DNA of 64,000 bases, from positions 7,053,095-7,117,094 of the forward strand of contig JASKMD010000012.1 in assembly GCA_030144725.1 (NCBI GenBank), given 5' to 3'. Made by a program: the position numbers and the translations under genes. Under the pieces are notes generated by a model. It made no database searches, was not told the origin of the DNA, and saw nothing but the letters and a program-made list of their open reading frames with translations. This document shows positions 22,774 through 33,520 of the stretch, one piece after another (position 1 is the first letter of the stretch; the number at the start of each line of letters is the position of its first letter). This DNA is from Haematococcus lacustris (taxonomy: Eukaryota > Chlorophyta > Chlorophyceae > Chlamydomonadales > Haematococcaceae).

Positions 22774-25700
22774 CTACGCGCCGTGCCGGTAATCCAACCC
22801 TGCACCGTACTCAATAGTGTCCAATCCGCGGCGCAACACGTACATTTGCTTGGGCGCCAATACTCGCCGTAGCGCTCTTTCTAATGAACCTTCCCGCAGC
22901 GGCCCGGCTAGCGCGTACAGGCCGGTGTAGATCCCCAGCGCGCTCACATGACGCAGCCAGTCCAGCAGGGCTCCTGCGCCAGAGTCACTCCCGGACCGAA
23001 TTAGTCCACTCCCGCGCCGCGCAGGTTTTTTGAGCTGGCTTTGAGATGATCTCGCGCTAACCCCTTCCTGGGCCGTCATCGGCCACACTACCAAGCGCAA
23101 GCGCACCCCTGAGCTCTCAGTGGCACCGTCACACCCTCGCCCGCTTGTAATGCTGCTTGGTACTGGCTGTGTCGTGTTATTCGCCGGTCAGCGCCGCCAA
23201 GCCGCCAACCTGGAGCGGCTGCTGGGCATTGGGCAGGTGGATTCCAGGGGTAGAGTCAAGGCCCGCCCCGAACTCCCTGGTGTCCTCACCTGGTCCCACA
23301 TGGGTCAGCAGCCGGGGGATGATGGCGGGGTCGCGCACCATCTGCAGCGCCAGGGTGCGCCCCAGAGGCCAGAACTGGATCACATCCTGCACCACAGCAG
23401 GCCGGGGCAGGGCAGGGCAGGGCAGGGCAGGGCAGGGCAGGGCAGGGCAGGGCAGGGCAGGGCAGGGCAGGGCAGGGCAGGGCAGGGCAGGGTCCCTGGG
23501 AGTGAGATGGTCTGCAGTGCCCTGCTGCTCCTGCCTGGCTCAGCCCTGGTGCAGCACGTCTGTACTGCTGTTTGGGAATGACGAGTGGGTGGGTGGGTGA
23601 AGAAGCTGGGGGGGGTGGGAAGTTGGGCGAGCAGGGGGGTGGGGTGGGGTGCCCTTCAGGGACCTCAGCCCTGGTGCAGCACGTCTGTACTGCTGCTGCT
23701 GCTGGCGGTGGCGGTGGTGGGCACCGCTATGCCGCCCCACTGGCGGCGCAACAGCCTGGTACGGCTGCTGGACATGCTCTCCTATACTCGCAGCTTGCCT
23801 CGTCAGGGCTTTGCTCTGCCCAACACCTCACTCCTCCACACACCTCACTCCTCCCCACACCTCACTCCTCCCCACACCTCACTCCTCCCCACACCTCACA
23901 GCGCCCCACACCTCACTGACCCCCAGACATCCATGCCACCTCACAACAGTTGGAAGTATCCCATACATTATGTGTAAAACATGATATATGATATATATTA
24001 TACTACATATCAAATGCTGCCAGCCGCACAGTTGCGTGCGCCCGCCCCATACTGGCGTGTGACTGGGTTGCACACAGCTCATGCCGAAATCACCCTGCCC
24101 TTCAGGGACCCAGCACCCAGGCCGCCATGTGCCCTGGTCCTGTAGGGCTGGCCCGGCCCCCCATCCCTGCACCTCACCTGCAGGAACGGCTTCATCACCG
24201 CCTCTCCCAGCTCCTGCTGGGCGGCAAAGTTTCCCCCTGCGGCAATCAGGGGCAGGGGGGCCTCATGGTGAGGGCGGCAGGTGGCTTGCAAGCATGGGGC
24301 CTCCAGGCCCAAGGTCGTATGGCTGGCCCCTGGCAGGGCCCTGAGCCATGTGGTGCTCATGGCGGGCTGTTGGGCCATTGGGTGCGGGGGGCCCAGCAGG
24401 AGCTGCGGCACTCTGTTTGGGAATGACGAGTGGGGTGGGTGGGTGAGGAAGCTGGGGGGGTGGGAAGTTGGGCGAGCAGGGGGGTGGGGTGGGCTGGGCT
24501 GGGCTGGGGTAGGCTGGGGTACTGCTGTCTGATGGTGGTGGTTTACTCCACCCTCTCACCCAGCATTTTGTTGATGAGGTCAGGTGGGGGCAGCGCTGGC
24601 GGACGGCAGCTCATGGCACGCTGCATCATCCAGCTGCTGCTCAGTCCCGGATTGTACCTGCACCACAAGCCGGTAGGCAGGCAGGAACGCTGGTTTGTAT
24701 ACAGGTGGGTTAGTTGGTAGGCAGATAGGCTGGTTGGTGGCTAGGTAGGTTGGTAGGCAGGCAAGCAGGCAGGGGGTTGAGGGCCCTCCCTGCCCCCTCC
24801 CTGCTGCTCCGTCCCCTCACGCGTTGATGAGGCTGAGGGAGGGGGCGTCCAGGGCGTCCACCTGCAGTGCCTCGTCCACTGCTGCCAGGCTGCGGCCCAG
24901 GTGGCGGGCCAGGGCCCCAAAGCCCCCAAACGACAGTGGAGACTGCAGGCAGGCAGGCAGGTGAGGGGGGGGGTGGGGGGGTGGGGGGTAGGGGGGTAGG
25001 GGGGTAGGGGGGTAGGGGGGTAGGGGGGGTAGGGGGGTAGAGGGGTAGGGGGGTAGGGGGTAGGGGTAGGGGGGTAGGGGGGTTGGGGGGTAGGGGGGTA
25101 GGGGGGTAGGGGGGTAGGGGGGTGTCCCTCAGCCAGTATGCTGCTGAGGTTGCTATACATTGGACAGGCGGGCGCTTTGTCGGATGGGGGTGCGGACGGC
25201 GCCATGCCACCCCTCACCCTGCCTGTGTGTGTTAGTGTGGTCCCTCCCCTCCCCCCTCCCTGTGCTGCTGGCTGGCTGGGCTCACCTGAATGCCGCTGGC
25301 ATCTCCCACCTGCGGGCGCAGGCAGGGCAGCGCTGCTTGCTGGCAGTGGGACGGGACTGCCGGGGGACGGGAACAATGGAGCAATGGTTGAAGGTGGGTA
25401 GGAGGGTCGGTAGGGGTACAGCCAAGGAGGTACTTGGGGGCAGGGGCCGGCTTCTCACTGCCTTGGTCACACCCGGTGCGGAAACGAAAACCGGCAGCGG
25501 ACCTGTAGCACGCGGTCGAACTGTGGCTGCAGGGGGTGAGGCGCGGAAGGTGGGGAAGCTGCCGAACAGCAGCCGCTTCACTCGCAAATCCGCCAACGGC
25601 ACGCCTTGATACTCCACGAGCAGCGGCCCTGCGCAGTGCGCGGGCGTGTCTCACTCATGTGGCTCATCCTTACCGCCACTCGTGTCTTAGCACCCGCTGG

Positions 25701-28700
25701 CTATTTGCTCGCATCGTTAGTTGTTTGGTTAGTTGGTTGGCCAACCTCATATTCCTCATCGTCCCTGGTGGAATGCATTTGCCCCGCACTGAAGCTGGGG
25801 GAGGGTGCGGGGTTGGACAGAGGTGGGGAGAGGATGGCAGGGGGCTGTGACAGCTGCCCCTGCCCAGGGAGTTTGCAGGGGTTCACACTATGTCACTCAC
25901 AGTAAGCCTCAAACAGCTGCAGCAGGCTAGGTCTCCAGCTCTCAGCATCCATGTAGCTGAACATGTAGGTGGTGCGCTCGTCTCCATTGCCAGAGCCGGC
26001 TGGGAACGCCTCCCAGAACAGCTGCAGCCTGACAGTAGGGCCAAGGGCAGCGGCAGCGGCAGCGGGCAGCGGCAGCGGCAGGGGCAGCGGCAGGGGCAGC
26101 GGCAGGAGCAGGGACAGGGCCAGGGACAGGGCCAGGTCCATACCCCAACAATGCACGCATGACTGTGACACAGTGCAAACCACACCACCACAAAAGACAT
26201 CAGCAGGCGCAGGGCCAGGGGTCCATGCCCTCGAATTGCACACCTGAATGTGAAAAGTGTGTCCCTCACCACCCACACCCACCTACACCACCCCACTCCA
26301 CCCCACCCACCCCACCCACAGTCAAACATAGGGCATTGCTAAGCAAGGCAACGCAGGCCGGCCCTGCTCGCTGTGCAACTAGCGCCCACTTGCTGAGCTC
26401 AGCGTCATCAGCCTGGGTGTTGGTGATGGTGGCGATGACGTCCCCGGTTGTGTTATTCGGGAAGCCGGCCGCCAGGCTGCCCACCACCAGGCAGACCCCG
26501 TCTGGCCGGCACCCCCAGCGTGCCTGAGGCGTGCAGCACCAAGTCTGGGGGCAGGGTGAGAGCTTTGGGGGAGGGGAGAAGGGGGAGGGGGAGGGGGAGG
26601 GGGGAGGGGGAGGGGGAGGGGGGAGGGGGAGGGGGAGGGGGAGGGGGGAGGGGGAGGGGGAGAGGGGGAGGGGGAGGGGGGAGGGGAAGACGGCTTCAAC
26701 CACCACTTGCCTGGCGCACAATGGGGCTTCCATGGCCCATGCAGTCCAGCAGCAGGCGTGCCGTGACCTGGCTCTCAGGAGCACCCCCTGGGGCTGCATG
26801 GCCTGCCTCGCCTTCTCCCTTCTCTGACTGCAGCCGCAGCAGAACCCCCTCAGGATGGACGGTCAGGCCTGCAAGGCACCAACGCAGCTCCTCTGGGCCC
26901 TTGGCCACCAGCCCTGCGCTCCTCTGGTGATCAGCCACCAGCGTGGCCCATACTAGCCCAGCCCTGCCCGCCCTGTTCAGCCCCGCCCCAGCCCGGCCCA
27001 TACCAGCCCAGCCCTGCCCTGCCCGCCCTGTTCAGCCCCCTGCCCCTAGCAGAGCCCATGATCTGTCCTGCAAACAGCCCAGGATGAAATCACATCCCCC
27101 GCCCCCGCCCCCGCCCCGCCCCCGCCCCCGCCCCGCCCCCGCCCCGCCCCGCCCCGCCCCGCCCCCGCCCCGCCCCCGCCCCGCCCCCCGCCCCGCCCCG
27201 CCCCCGCCCCGCCCCGCCCCGCCCCGCCCCGCCCCGCCCCCGCCCCGCCCCGCCCCGCCCCCGCCCCCGCCCCGCGCCCCGCCCCGCCCCCCGCCCCGCC
27301 CCGCCCCGCCCCGCCCCGCCCCGCCCCCGCCCCGCCCCGCCGCCCCGCCCCGCCCGCCCCGCCCCGCCCCCGCCCCGCCCCGCCCCGCCCCGCCCCGCCC
27401 CATGCCAGCCTGCTGAGCCCAGCCGCCTAGCCCTCACCCTTTAGGGAGGTGTGCTCCAGCACCCTGCCCCCCAGCGCCTCCAGCCTGCGCCTGCAGACCT
27501 GCACTGCCACGTCTGGCCGCACCCCGCAGTTCAACACGTCACGCGTCCACACCTCCCCTGCACCATGAAAGCTGACACGCACCTGCACGCCCACAGCCAT
27601 GCACTCAGCAGCAGCAGCAGGCAGCAGCAGGGGCAGCAGCAGGCAGCAGCACCGGCAGCAGCAGCAGCAGGCAAAAGCAGGCGGCAGCAGCGGAATGGCG
27701 AGTGTGTGTAGAAGTTGGTTGAGGTGGCTCAGCGCCCCAGCAGCTGGGCCCTCAGGGGCGCACCTCAGCAACTCACCGGGTTGAACTCCACCGCCAGGGC
27801 TGACCTGACGTCCTCGTCATCAAACAGGCCAAGCTGCACAGCCGGTCGGCAGGGCAGGTCAGGGCAGGGCAAGCAAGTCAGCTGTCGGGGAGGCTGGCAG
27901 TGAGGCAAGCAAGCAGGCCAGCGTGATTGCAACAACTCCAAATGCCTCCCGCTCCCGCCTTCCCCCTCTTCCCCCCCTGTCCCCTTCCTTCCCCCCTCCG
28001 CCTTTCCCCTCCGCCCTACCCCTCTGACCCCACCCTGTTCCCTCATGGCCCCCGCCTGCTGCCCCCGCCTGCTGTGCCCCCTGCTGCCCCCCCTGCTGCC
28101 CCTGCCTGCTGCAGCTCCCTCAGCTCCTTGCGGCTGATGTTCCACTCCTGCTGCCGGCCCCTCAGCGCAGCGACCTCCAGCAGCAGCACACGCCACCCGC
28201 GCAGCGCCAGCCCCGCCGCATAGAACACCCCCAGGGTGCCGCCAGCCACCACCACATCCCAATCACACCGCCTGGGGGCAGTGGCTGAGGGGGAAGGCAG
28301 GCTGGGGGGGGCCGTGAGGGGGCTGGCGGGCGGGGGGGCTGCTGAGTGTGGGCCTGTGCCTGAGCTGGAGGGCGGGGGGGGAGGGTGATGTGGGGCGGCA
28401 TGGTCGGGGCCAGGGCCTGGTGCTGGGAGGGGGGTGGCTGTTGTTTGGGGGGCTGGGGGGCTGGGGCGTGAGCTGGAGGTCAAGGGGCGTGGGGCAAGGG
28501 GGTTGGGGTGAGGGGTGGGGGTGGAGGAAGCGGTGGAGGAAGATGGCAGCGGCAGGGGCAGGGGCAGGGTGGAGGCGGTGACAAAGGTCGGGGGGGGGCC
28601 TGCGGCACTGCCTGCCTGCAGGCAGCAGATGGGCAGGGGTGAGGCTGCGCACGTTTGCATGGAAGCGCTTGCATGAATGTCATGCAGGCAACCCAGGGCA

Positions 28701-29610
28701 GCAGCCTTGGCCCATTCCTGACGAGGAGGAAGGCTGCCCTCACCATCACCCGCAACAACTTTCCTACCACTGCCTGCTCTTCCTTCCCCTCCTCCTACCC
28801 CCCCTCCCCCTCCTCCCTTTTCCTCACCGGCCCCTCCCCCTCCCCCTCCTTACCCCCCCTCCACCGCACCCATCTCACCGCCATAGAGCGCAGCCTGCTC
28901 CACGCCTGCTCAGCCCTGACGAACGCCTCCCAGCTGGTCCCTCCCCCGGCCCCCCCTGCCTGGCTTAACCTCCCCGCCTGCTCAACCTCCTCAAACATGC
29001 GCTGGGTCAAGGTGAGCGGCTGGGGGCTGGGCAGCAGGCGGGTGGTAGGCCCAGGGGCAGGAGCGCAGGGCAGGGGGGGCAGGCGGCGCCCAGGAAGGAC
29101 TCCGGCCCAGGCAGTGGGGAGGGGGCGACGTGCACTGACCACAGCGGTGGCAGGGGGGGCGGCAGGGGGCACACACCCTGTGCAGTGGCCTGGGTACCTC
29201 AGCGCCCTCGGCTGGGCTGAAGGGCTGTGGAGGGGGGAGGGGGAGGGGGAGGGGCAGGGGGACCACAGCCGGAGGGTATGGGCAGGGGCCATGGACCCCT
29301 GCAACAAGAAGGAGCTAGTAGCCTGTTGTTGCCCGCAGCAGTGGCAGCAGCAGCAGTGGCAGCAGCAGGGGCAGCAGCAGCAGTGTACTAGGGCGGTGTC
29401 CAGGTGACAGCGCAGCACCAGGGCTGTGGGCTGTGGGCTGTGGGCCAGTTGGCCAGTGGGGGTGCCCTGACATTCCCTTGTCTTGCTTGCTGGCTGGATG
29501 GGCAGCCCCACGGGGACAGTGATGGGGCGCACCTTCAAGGTTGTGCGTGGGTGGCCGCAAGGCCCCCACACGGAGCCGGAGCCGCAGCCGCTAGAGCTGA
29601 AGGCAGGCAT
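22774..29610 (-). CDS. CruP: CruP, plastid lycopene-cyclase-family FAD oxidoreductase (apparent frameshift)
   Basis: Exons on the minus strand, in coding order: 5' part uncertain (possible transit-peptide start at 29610, an exon ending at 28879, a Pro-rich linker to 28272), then 28271-28106, 27833-27777, 27582-27438, 26868-26711, 26523-26390, 26028-25901, 25628-25503, 25309-25286, 24942-24821, 24657-24560, 24236-24181, 23386-23290, 22973-22774. Signatures in order: DWDVVVAGGTLGVFYAAGLA (FAD-binding fold), GRQQEWNISRKEL, PDGVCLVVG with NNTTGDVI, LFWEAFPAGSG, VGDASGIQ, SPLSFGGFGALARHLGR, LQDVIQFWPLGRT and terminus GLDYRHGA. This order matches CruP of cyanobacteria and plants, a lycopene-cyclase paralogue linked to carotenoid epoxide/ROS control in plastids. 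One extra base in a C5 run (25532-25536) breaks the frame before FDRVLQ; an assembly error is likely. A 24-nt microexon (25286-25309) is present, and GC donors are needed after 26711 and probably after 28106. Confidence 0.85.
23403..23492 (+). repeat. (GGGCA)n pentanucleotide array
   Basis: About 18 perfect copies in a CruP intron. Confidence 0.98.
23821..23930 (+). repeat. CACCTCACTCCTCC minisatellite
   Basis: Repeats of CACCTCACTCCTCCCCACAC in a CruP intron. Confidence 0.9.
24966..25124 (+). repeat. GTAGGGGG-type minisatellite
   Basis: GGGGGGTAG units in a CruP intron. The minus-strand open frames (Pro/Tyr-rich) across it are artefacts. Confidence 0.95.
26571..26690 (+). repeat. GGGGGA purine tract
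   Basis: Polypurine (GGGGGA)n with variants, in a CruP intron. Confidence 0.95.
27096..27402 (+). repeat. CCCCGCCC low-complexity tract
   Basis: About 300 bp made only of C and G, in the CruP intron between 26868 and 27438. The CruP sense strand (minus) is the G-rich one. Confidence 0.97.
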
Positions 29611-29718
29611 ACTGGTCGCGTGGCGTGCTGACGAGGGGGCACAATGCGCTCCGCGTGCACATGTGCTCCACAATGATGGTAGCTTGCATGGACCTGTGAT
29701 GGCCGCGAAGCATGCTGG

Positions 29719-29991
29719 TAGGGTGTGTCCGCTAATATTAGCTCCGAGCCAAAAGTGGCGCATTAGCTAATATTAGCGCTAATATTAGCTAAAACGGCGG
29801 GAGCTAGTACGGGGAGCTTAGATGAGCTGATTTGAGCTAGTATGAGCTGATATGAGCTATTGGGAGCTGGTATGAGCTGATCGGGAGCTGATATGAGCGA
29901 ATATGGGCTAATATGAGCAAACCGGGAGCTAACCGGGAGCTATTATGAGCTATTATGAGAACTAATATTAGTTTGGGGGGGAACCACCCTA
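29719..29991. mobile_element. hAT-like MITE with 8-bp target duplication
   Basis: A 273-bp element beginning TAGGGTG and ending CACCCTA, flanked by perfect 8-mers CATGCTGG (29711-29718 and 29992-29999). Eight-base duplications with TAGGG-type ends fit the hAT superfamily. The AT-rich interior has CTAATATTAG palindromes near both ends and an array of GAGCT spaced by ATATGAGCT-like units. It lies in the 735-bp interval between the putative CruP start and the SDH2 start and so may affect both promoters. Confidence 0.85.
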
Positions 29992-29999
29992 CATGCTGG

Positions 30000-30345
30000 T
30001 CTTCTAAGCTGGTCACGACGGCGGCTGTATGAGGTGTCAACGAGTGCGAGGTGGAACAGTTACAAGCTGTTCTAGGTAGAATGTTGAGGCAGGGAAGCAG
30101 TGGCGCCAGGTTTAGGCAGCTTTGGCCCCTACAAACACGAGTGAGGAAGACTAATGATATGCAATAACTAACGAGCGTCCGGCCTGTATATGACTCTACT
30201 TTTGTGTTTATCAGTGTGCAATGCGACTTGCATGACGATTTGTCATTGCAATGTTTGTTGCATGTTGTGCTTAGCACGCCACGTCGCAAAACGAACTTAC
30301 GTTGCGAGAACAGCCCCACCAGCACTGCAACAGCTGCTCTTCGGC
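30000..30345. promoter_or_regulatory. Upstream region of SDH2
   Basis: No gene recognised. It should contain the SDH2 promoter and 5' UTR. An upstream in-frame ATG at 30190 exists, but the sequence between it and 30346 is not presequence-like. Confidence 0.35.
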
Positions 30346-32289
30346 ATGTTACCGGCACTGGCAGCTTTCGGGAAACGAGCCACGAATGTCTTCGCAGTAA
30401 ACGCTGGAGCGCTGTCCAGCTGCATCAGCACCACTACAGATGCGCTGGCCCCTTCCGCGGTGAAAGTTGCAGCAGGCGAGTCACAGCAACAAACAGGAGC
30501 ACCCACCTACATGCATATGCAAGCTGCGACACGCGTCTGCCGTAGCGCGCTGTAGACCTAACTGGTGCCGACACAATTGCCCGCAGGCACCACGGGAAAG
30601 ACCCCGTTGTTTAAGGAGTTCCAAGTTTACAGGTGGGCAGTCGTGGATTGCGTCGAACTCATCGTCTGATGGCCGGCTCTCACCAAGGCCGAACTGTAAA
30701 TATCTCAGGTGGAATCCAGACTCCCAGGACCCCCCCAAGTATGCCTCGTACCAGGTGGACATCAACCAGTGTGGCCCCATGATGCTAGACGTGCTCTTCA
30801 AGATCAAGGACGAACAAGACCAGACTCTGTCCTTCAGGCGATCATGCAGGTACTGCCTCCCTAACTGTGCAGCGTCGTGAGGCATGCATGTTTGAGTCCT
30901 GTCTAGCAGCCATAGAGGGGACACAGCAGCAGATGGCCACACTCTTTGGAAGAGATTACAGAGATGCGCTCAGCAGCAGTGCTTTTAGCAGTGAAGAGCA
31001 GAGAGCTTGAAGAGCCGGGAGTTTGAGCTAGAGACAATCAGACACAGCCTCAATTGAACCAGCTATGTGACTCAGCTAGACACCAATTATAATGGTGCCC
31101 ACATTGACGTAAGGGCAAGCAAGTCCAAGCTGTGACAAGCTGCGATTGGGGTTGCCTGTCTTCTACCCTTCCGATCACCACCAGAGCACCACACAGAGGC
31201 TGTCATGCCGTTGCCAACCAGCCAATTGCGGCCAACAACAGTGCTGCTTAGCACTGTGACTCGCGAGCAACTGTGCAGCAGACGCTGCTGATTGCTGCTC
31301 TCGAGCTGGCGGTTTTGCGCTGTGAGGCACAACAGGTGCTCATGCATGTGGTGCGCTGCTGCCCTGCAGGGAAGGGATTTGCGGCTCTTGTGCCATGAAC
31401 ATTGACGGCCAGAACACGCTAGCCTGTCTGTGCAAGGTGGATCGCGACGTGTCCCATGTGGGCAAGGTGGCGCCCCTGCCGCACATGTTTGTGGTGCGCG
31501 ACCTGGTGGTGGACATGTCCAACTTCTACTCCCAATACAAGTCCATCAAGCCCTACCTGCAGAAGAAGGAGGCTGCCAGGCACGTGGAGCTGTGCTGCCA
31601 TGCCGGGAATGCCAAGCGACTTCCAACCACCCACAGGCTCATCAGGGCTGGGAGCCCTTACGGCTGCCAACTTGCAGCTTGGGCTGTTTCACTGCATAGA
31701 CCGGCTCACATGCATATAGCCAGCATGGCCATGAGTTAGCACAGCATGTAGGTGTATGGTTGCAGCTGTGGCGCCTGCATGTGCTGCTGCTGGCGCAGTG
31801 GCAAGGAGTACTACCAGAGCAAGGAGAGTCGAGCCAAGCTGGATGGCCTGTATGAGTGCATCCTGTGCGCGTGCTGCTCCACCAGCTGCCCCTCATACTG
31901 GTGGAACAGTGACAAGTACCTGGGGCCTGCGGTGCTGCTGGCGGCCTACCGCTGGATCATAGACTCCCGCGATGAGACCACAGCGCAGCGCCTGGCGCAA
32001 CTGGATGACGCGTACAAGCTGTACAGATGCAAGACCATCATGAACTGTGCCTCTGTCTGCCCCAAGGTGGGTGTGCAGATGTTGTCGTGTCGCTAGTGAT
32101 GAGGGACATGAGCAGCTTGCGCTCTTGCTTGCGCAGCTGTGCATGGAGCTGGTGGTGGTGGTGTCATGTGGGGTGTGGCAAGTGGGCTGCACTGGTGTTG
32201 TGTGTGTGAGTGTGTGAATGCAGGGCCTCAACCCTGGCAAGGCCATTGCCAAGATCAAGAAGAGCGTTGCTGTTGGGTCTCCAGTCTAA
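30346..32289 (+). CDS. SDH2: Succinate dehydrogenase iron-sulfur subunit (complex II), mitochondrial
   Basis: Six exons join in phase to 286 aa: 30346-30475, 30587-30632, 30709-30849, 31370-31579, 31799-32066, 32224-32289. A mitochondrial presequence ([18 protein letters not shown]) precedes the core. The 2Fe-2S ligands are in [12 protein letters not shown] with the later cysteine in LACLC; the 4Fe-4S and 3Fe-4S ligands are in [33 protein letters not shown]. All family cysteines are present. It passes electrons from the flavoprotein subunit to ubiquinone in the inner membrane. Two introns need GC donors: after 30475 (CAG|GCGAGT) and after 31579 (CAG|GCACGT); in both cases no GT donor in the right phase is available and the joined protein aligns without indels. 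Confidence 0.95.
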
Positions 32290-32305
32290 GGGCTGCTGAG
32301 TCATG

Positions 32306-32342
<37 letters not shown>

Positions 32343-33520
32343 CTTAGATGTTACTCCTCGAGCTGGTTTAGACACGCAACATAAGCCCTTGGGTGGCATG
32401 CATGACACTCCCGTGCTGCACCTGGCCACAGGCACCTCTATTGGGCATGTCGGCTTGTTTGACACTAGTAGTTGGTGCCCCCCTTGGTGTTTGTGATAAC
32501 ACTGACCGCCATGTTTCCGCTAGGTGGCCAGGTGGTTTCCGCTAGGTGGGCAGGTGGCAGCCAGGTGGCAGGCGCGTTGTTGATCTTTACAGCACAATAA
32601 CTGTGTTTTGTCTGTCCATGCATCGCTATGCTTTGGGCCTCCGAGTTGGGGTTTCTGTATGGCAGGTTAGAAAGTGGCCGGGCGGTACAGAACTGATCTT
32701 CACACCTATACCACCATTGGCTGCTGAGATACCACCGCCATCTTCGGCGTGTTCACACTAACACGTGCAGTGAAGCGCAGGGTGGGCGAGTGCTAGTGTG
32801 CCTAATGGCCTCTTCAGCTCAGTAATCTGATTTATGTGCTTGTAGCCAGAGCTCCCCTACTAGCTCCAACCCACACATATCCCCTTCGTGAGGGGTTCAA
32901 TATTTATTTCGTTGGGATTGTCGGCGTAGCTGGCTACTGCTGCAACTTGCGCTGCGCATGCTACAGCAGCCGCAGGGCCGCAGCTTAGGTCCGGCAGGAC
33001 CGTCGCGTCGCGTCCGGCCGGACTGTCGCGTCCGGCAGGACCGTCGCGTCAGATCTGTCCAAAGATGTCTCTTTCACCCTTGCTTGTCTTGATTCGCGTT
33101 GATAGTCTGTAGGCGTGTGTATGTTCGAACTCAGCCTACAACCCTCTCTCCTTTGCCTGCTGTCGCTGATAGGGAGTTTTCAACCTTTTTTGCCGCCTCC
33201 CATGCCGCTGCGCCCCGGCGGACTGTCGCCGATGCTGCGCCATCACGTGCCGGGTGTGTTCCCACCGCTTTGGCTCCCTCAACGCAGCGGTGGTCGCATA
33301 AAGCCAGCGTACATGTCGGCAGGTACATGTACATTGTTGAGGCATGGCGACCACTCCTAATGACCAACTAGTCTTGAGTAGTGAAATATGTAGGCAGAGG
33401 TGCAAAAGTCAAGAAGCAAGAGTCGTACGCCAAAAGAGCATATGAACATTGAGTTCTCGCAAGCTTTACAAATTGAAGTCGATACATTACTCCGTAATCG
33501 TCAAATGTAGCCGCAGCTAA
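32290..33520. other. Intergenic: SDH2 3' UTR and upstream of the WW-protein gene
   Basis: A (CAG)n run at about 32308-32340 follows the stop. A GC-rich cluster of GTCCGGCAGGACCGTCGCGT units lies at about 32990-33050. No further gene is supported. Confidence 0.5.

Noticed and set aside
23402..23492. (GGGCA)n as an internal telomere-like repeat
   Set aside because: Green-algal telomeres are TTTAGGG or TTTTAGGG; this is a plain pentanucleotide microsatellite.
24710..25376. Pro/Tyr/Thr-rich extensin-like minus-strand ORFs
   Set aside because: Translation of the GTAGGGGG minisatellite; real CruP exons 24821-24942 and 25286-25309 use another frame.
26943..27437. Pro/Arg/Ala and Gly/Arg/Ala open frames
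   Set aside because: CCCCGCCC low complexity in a CruP intron; no splice or start support.
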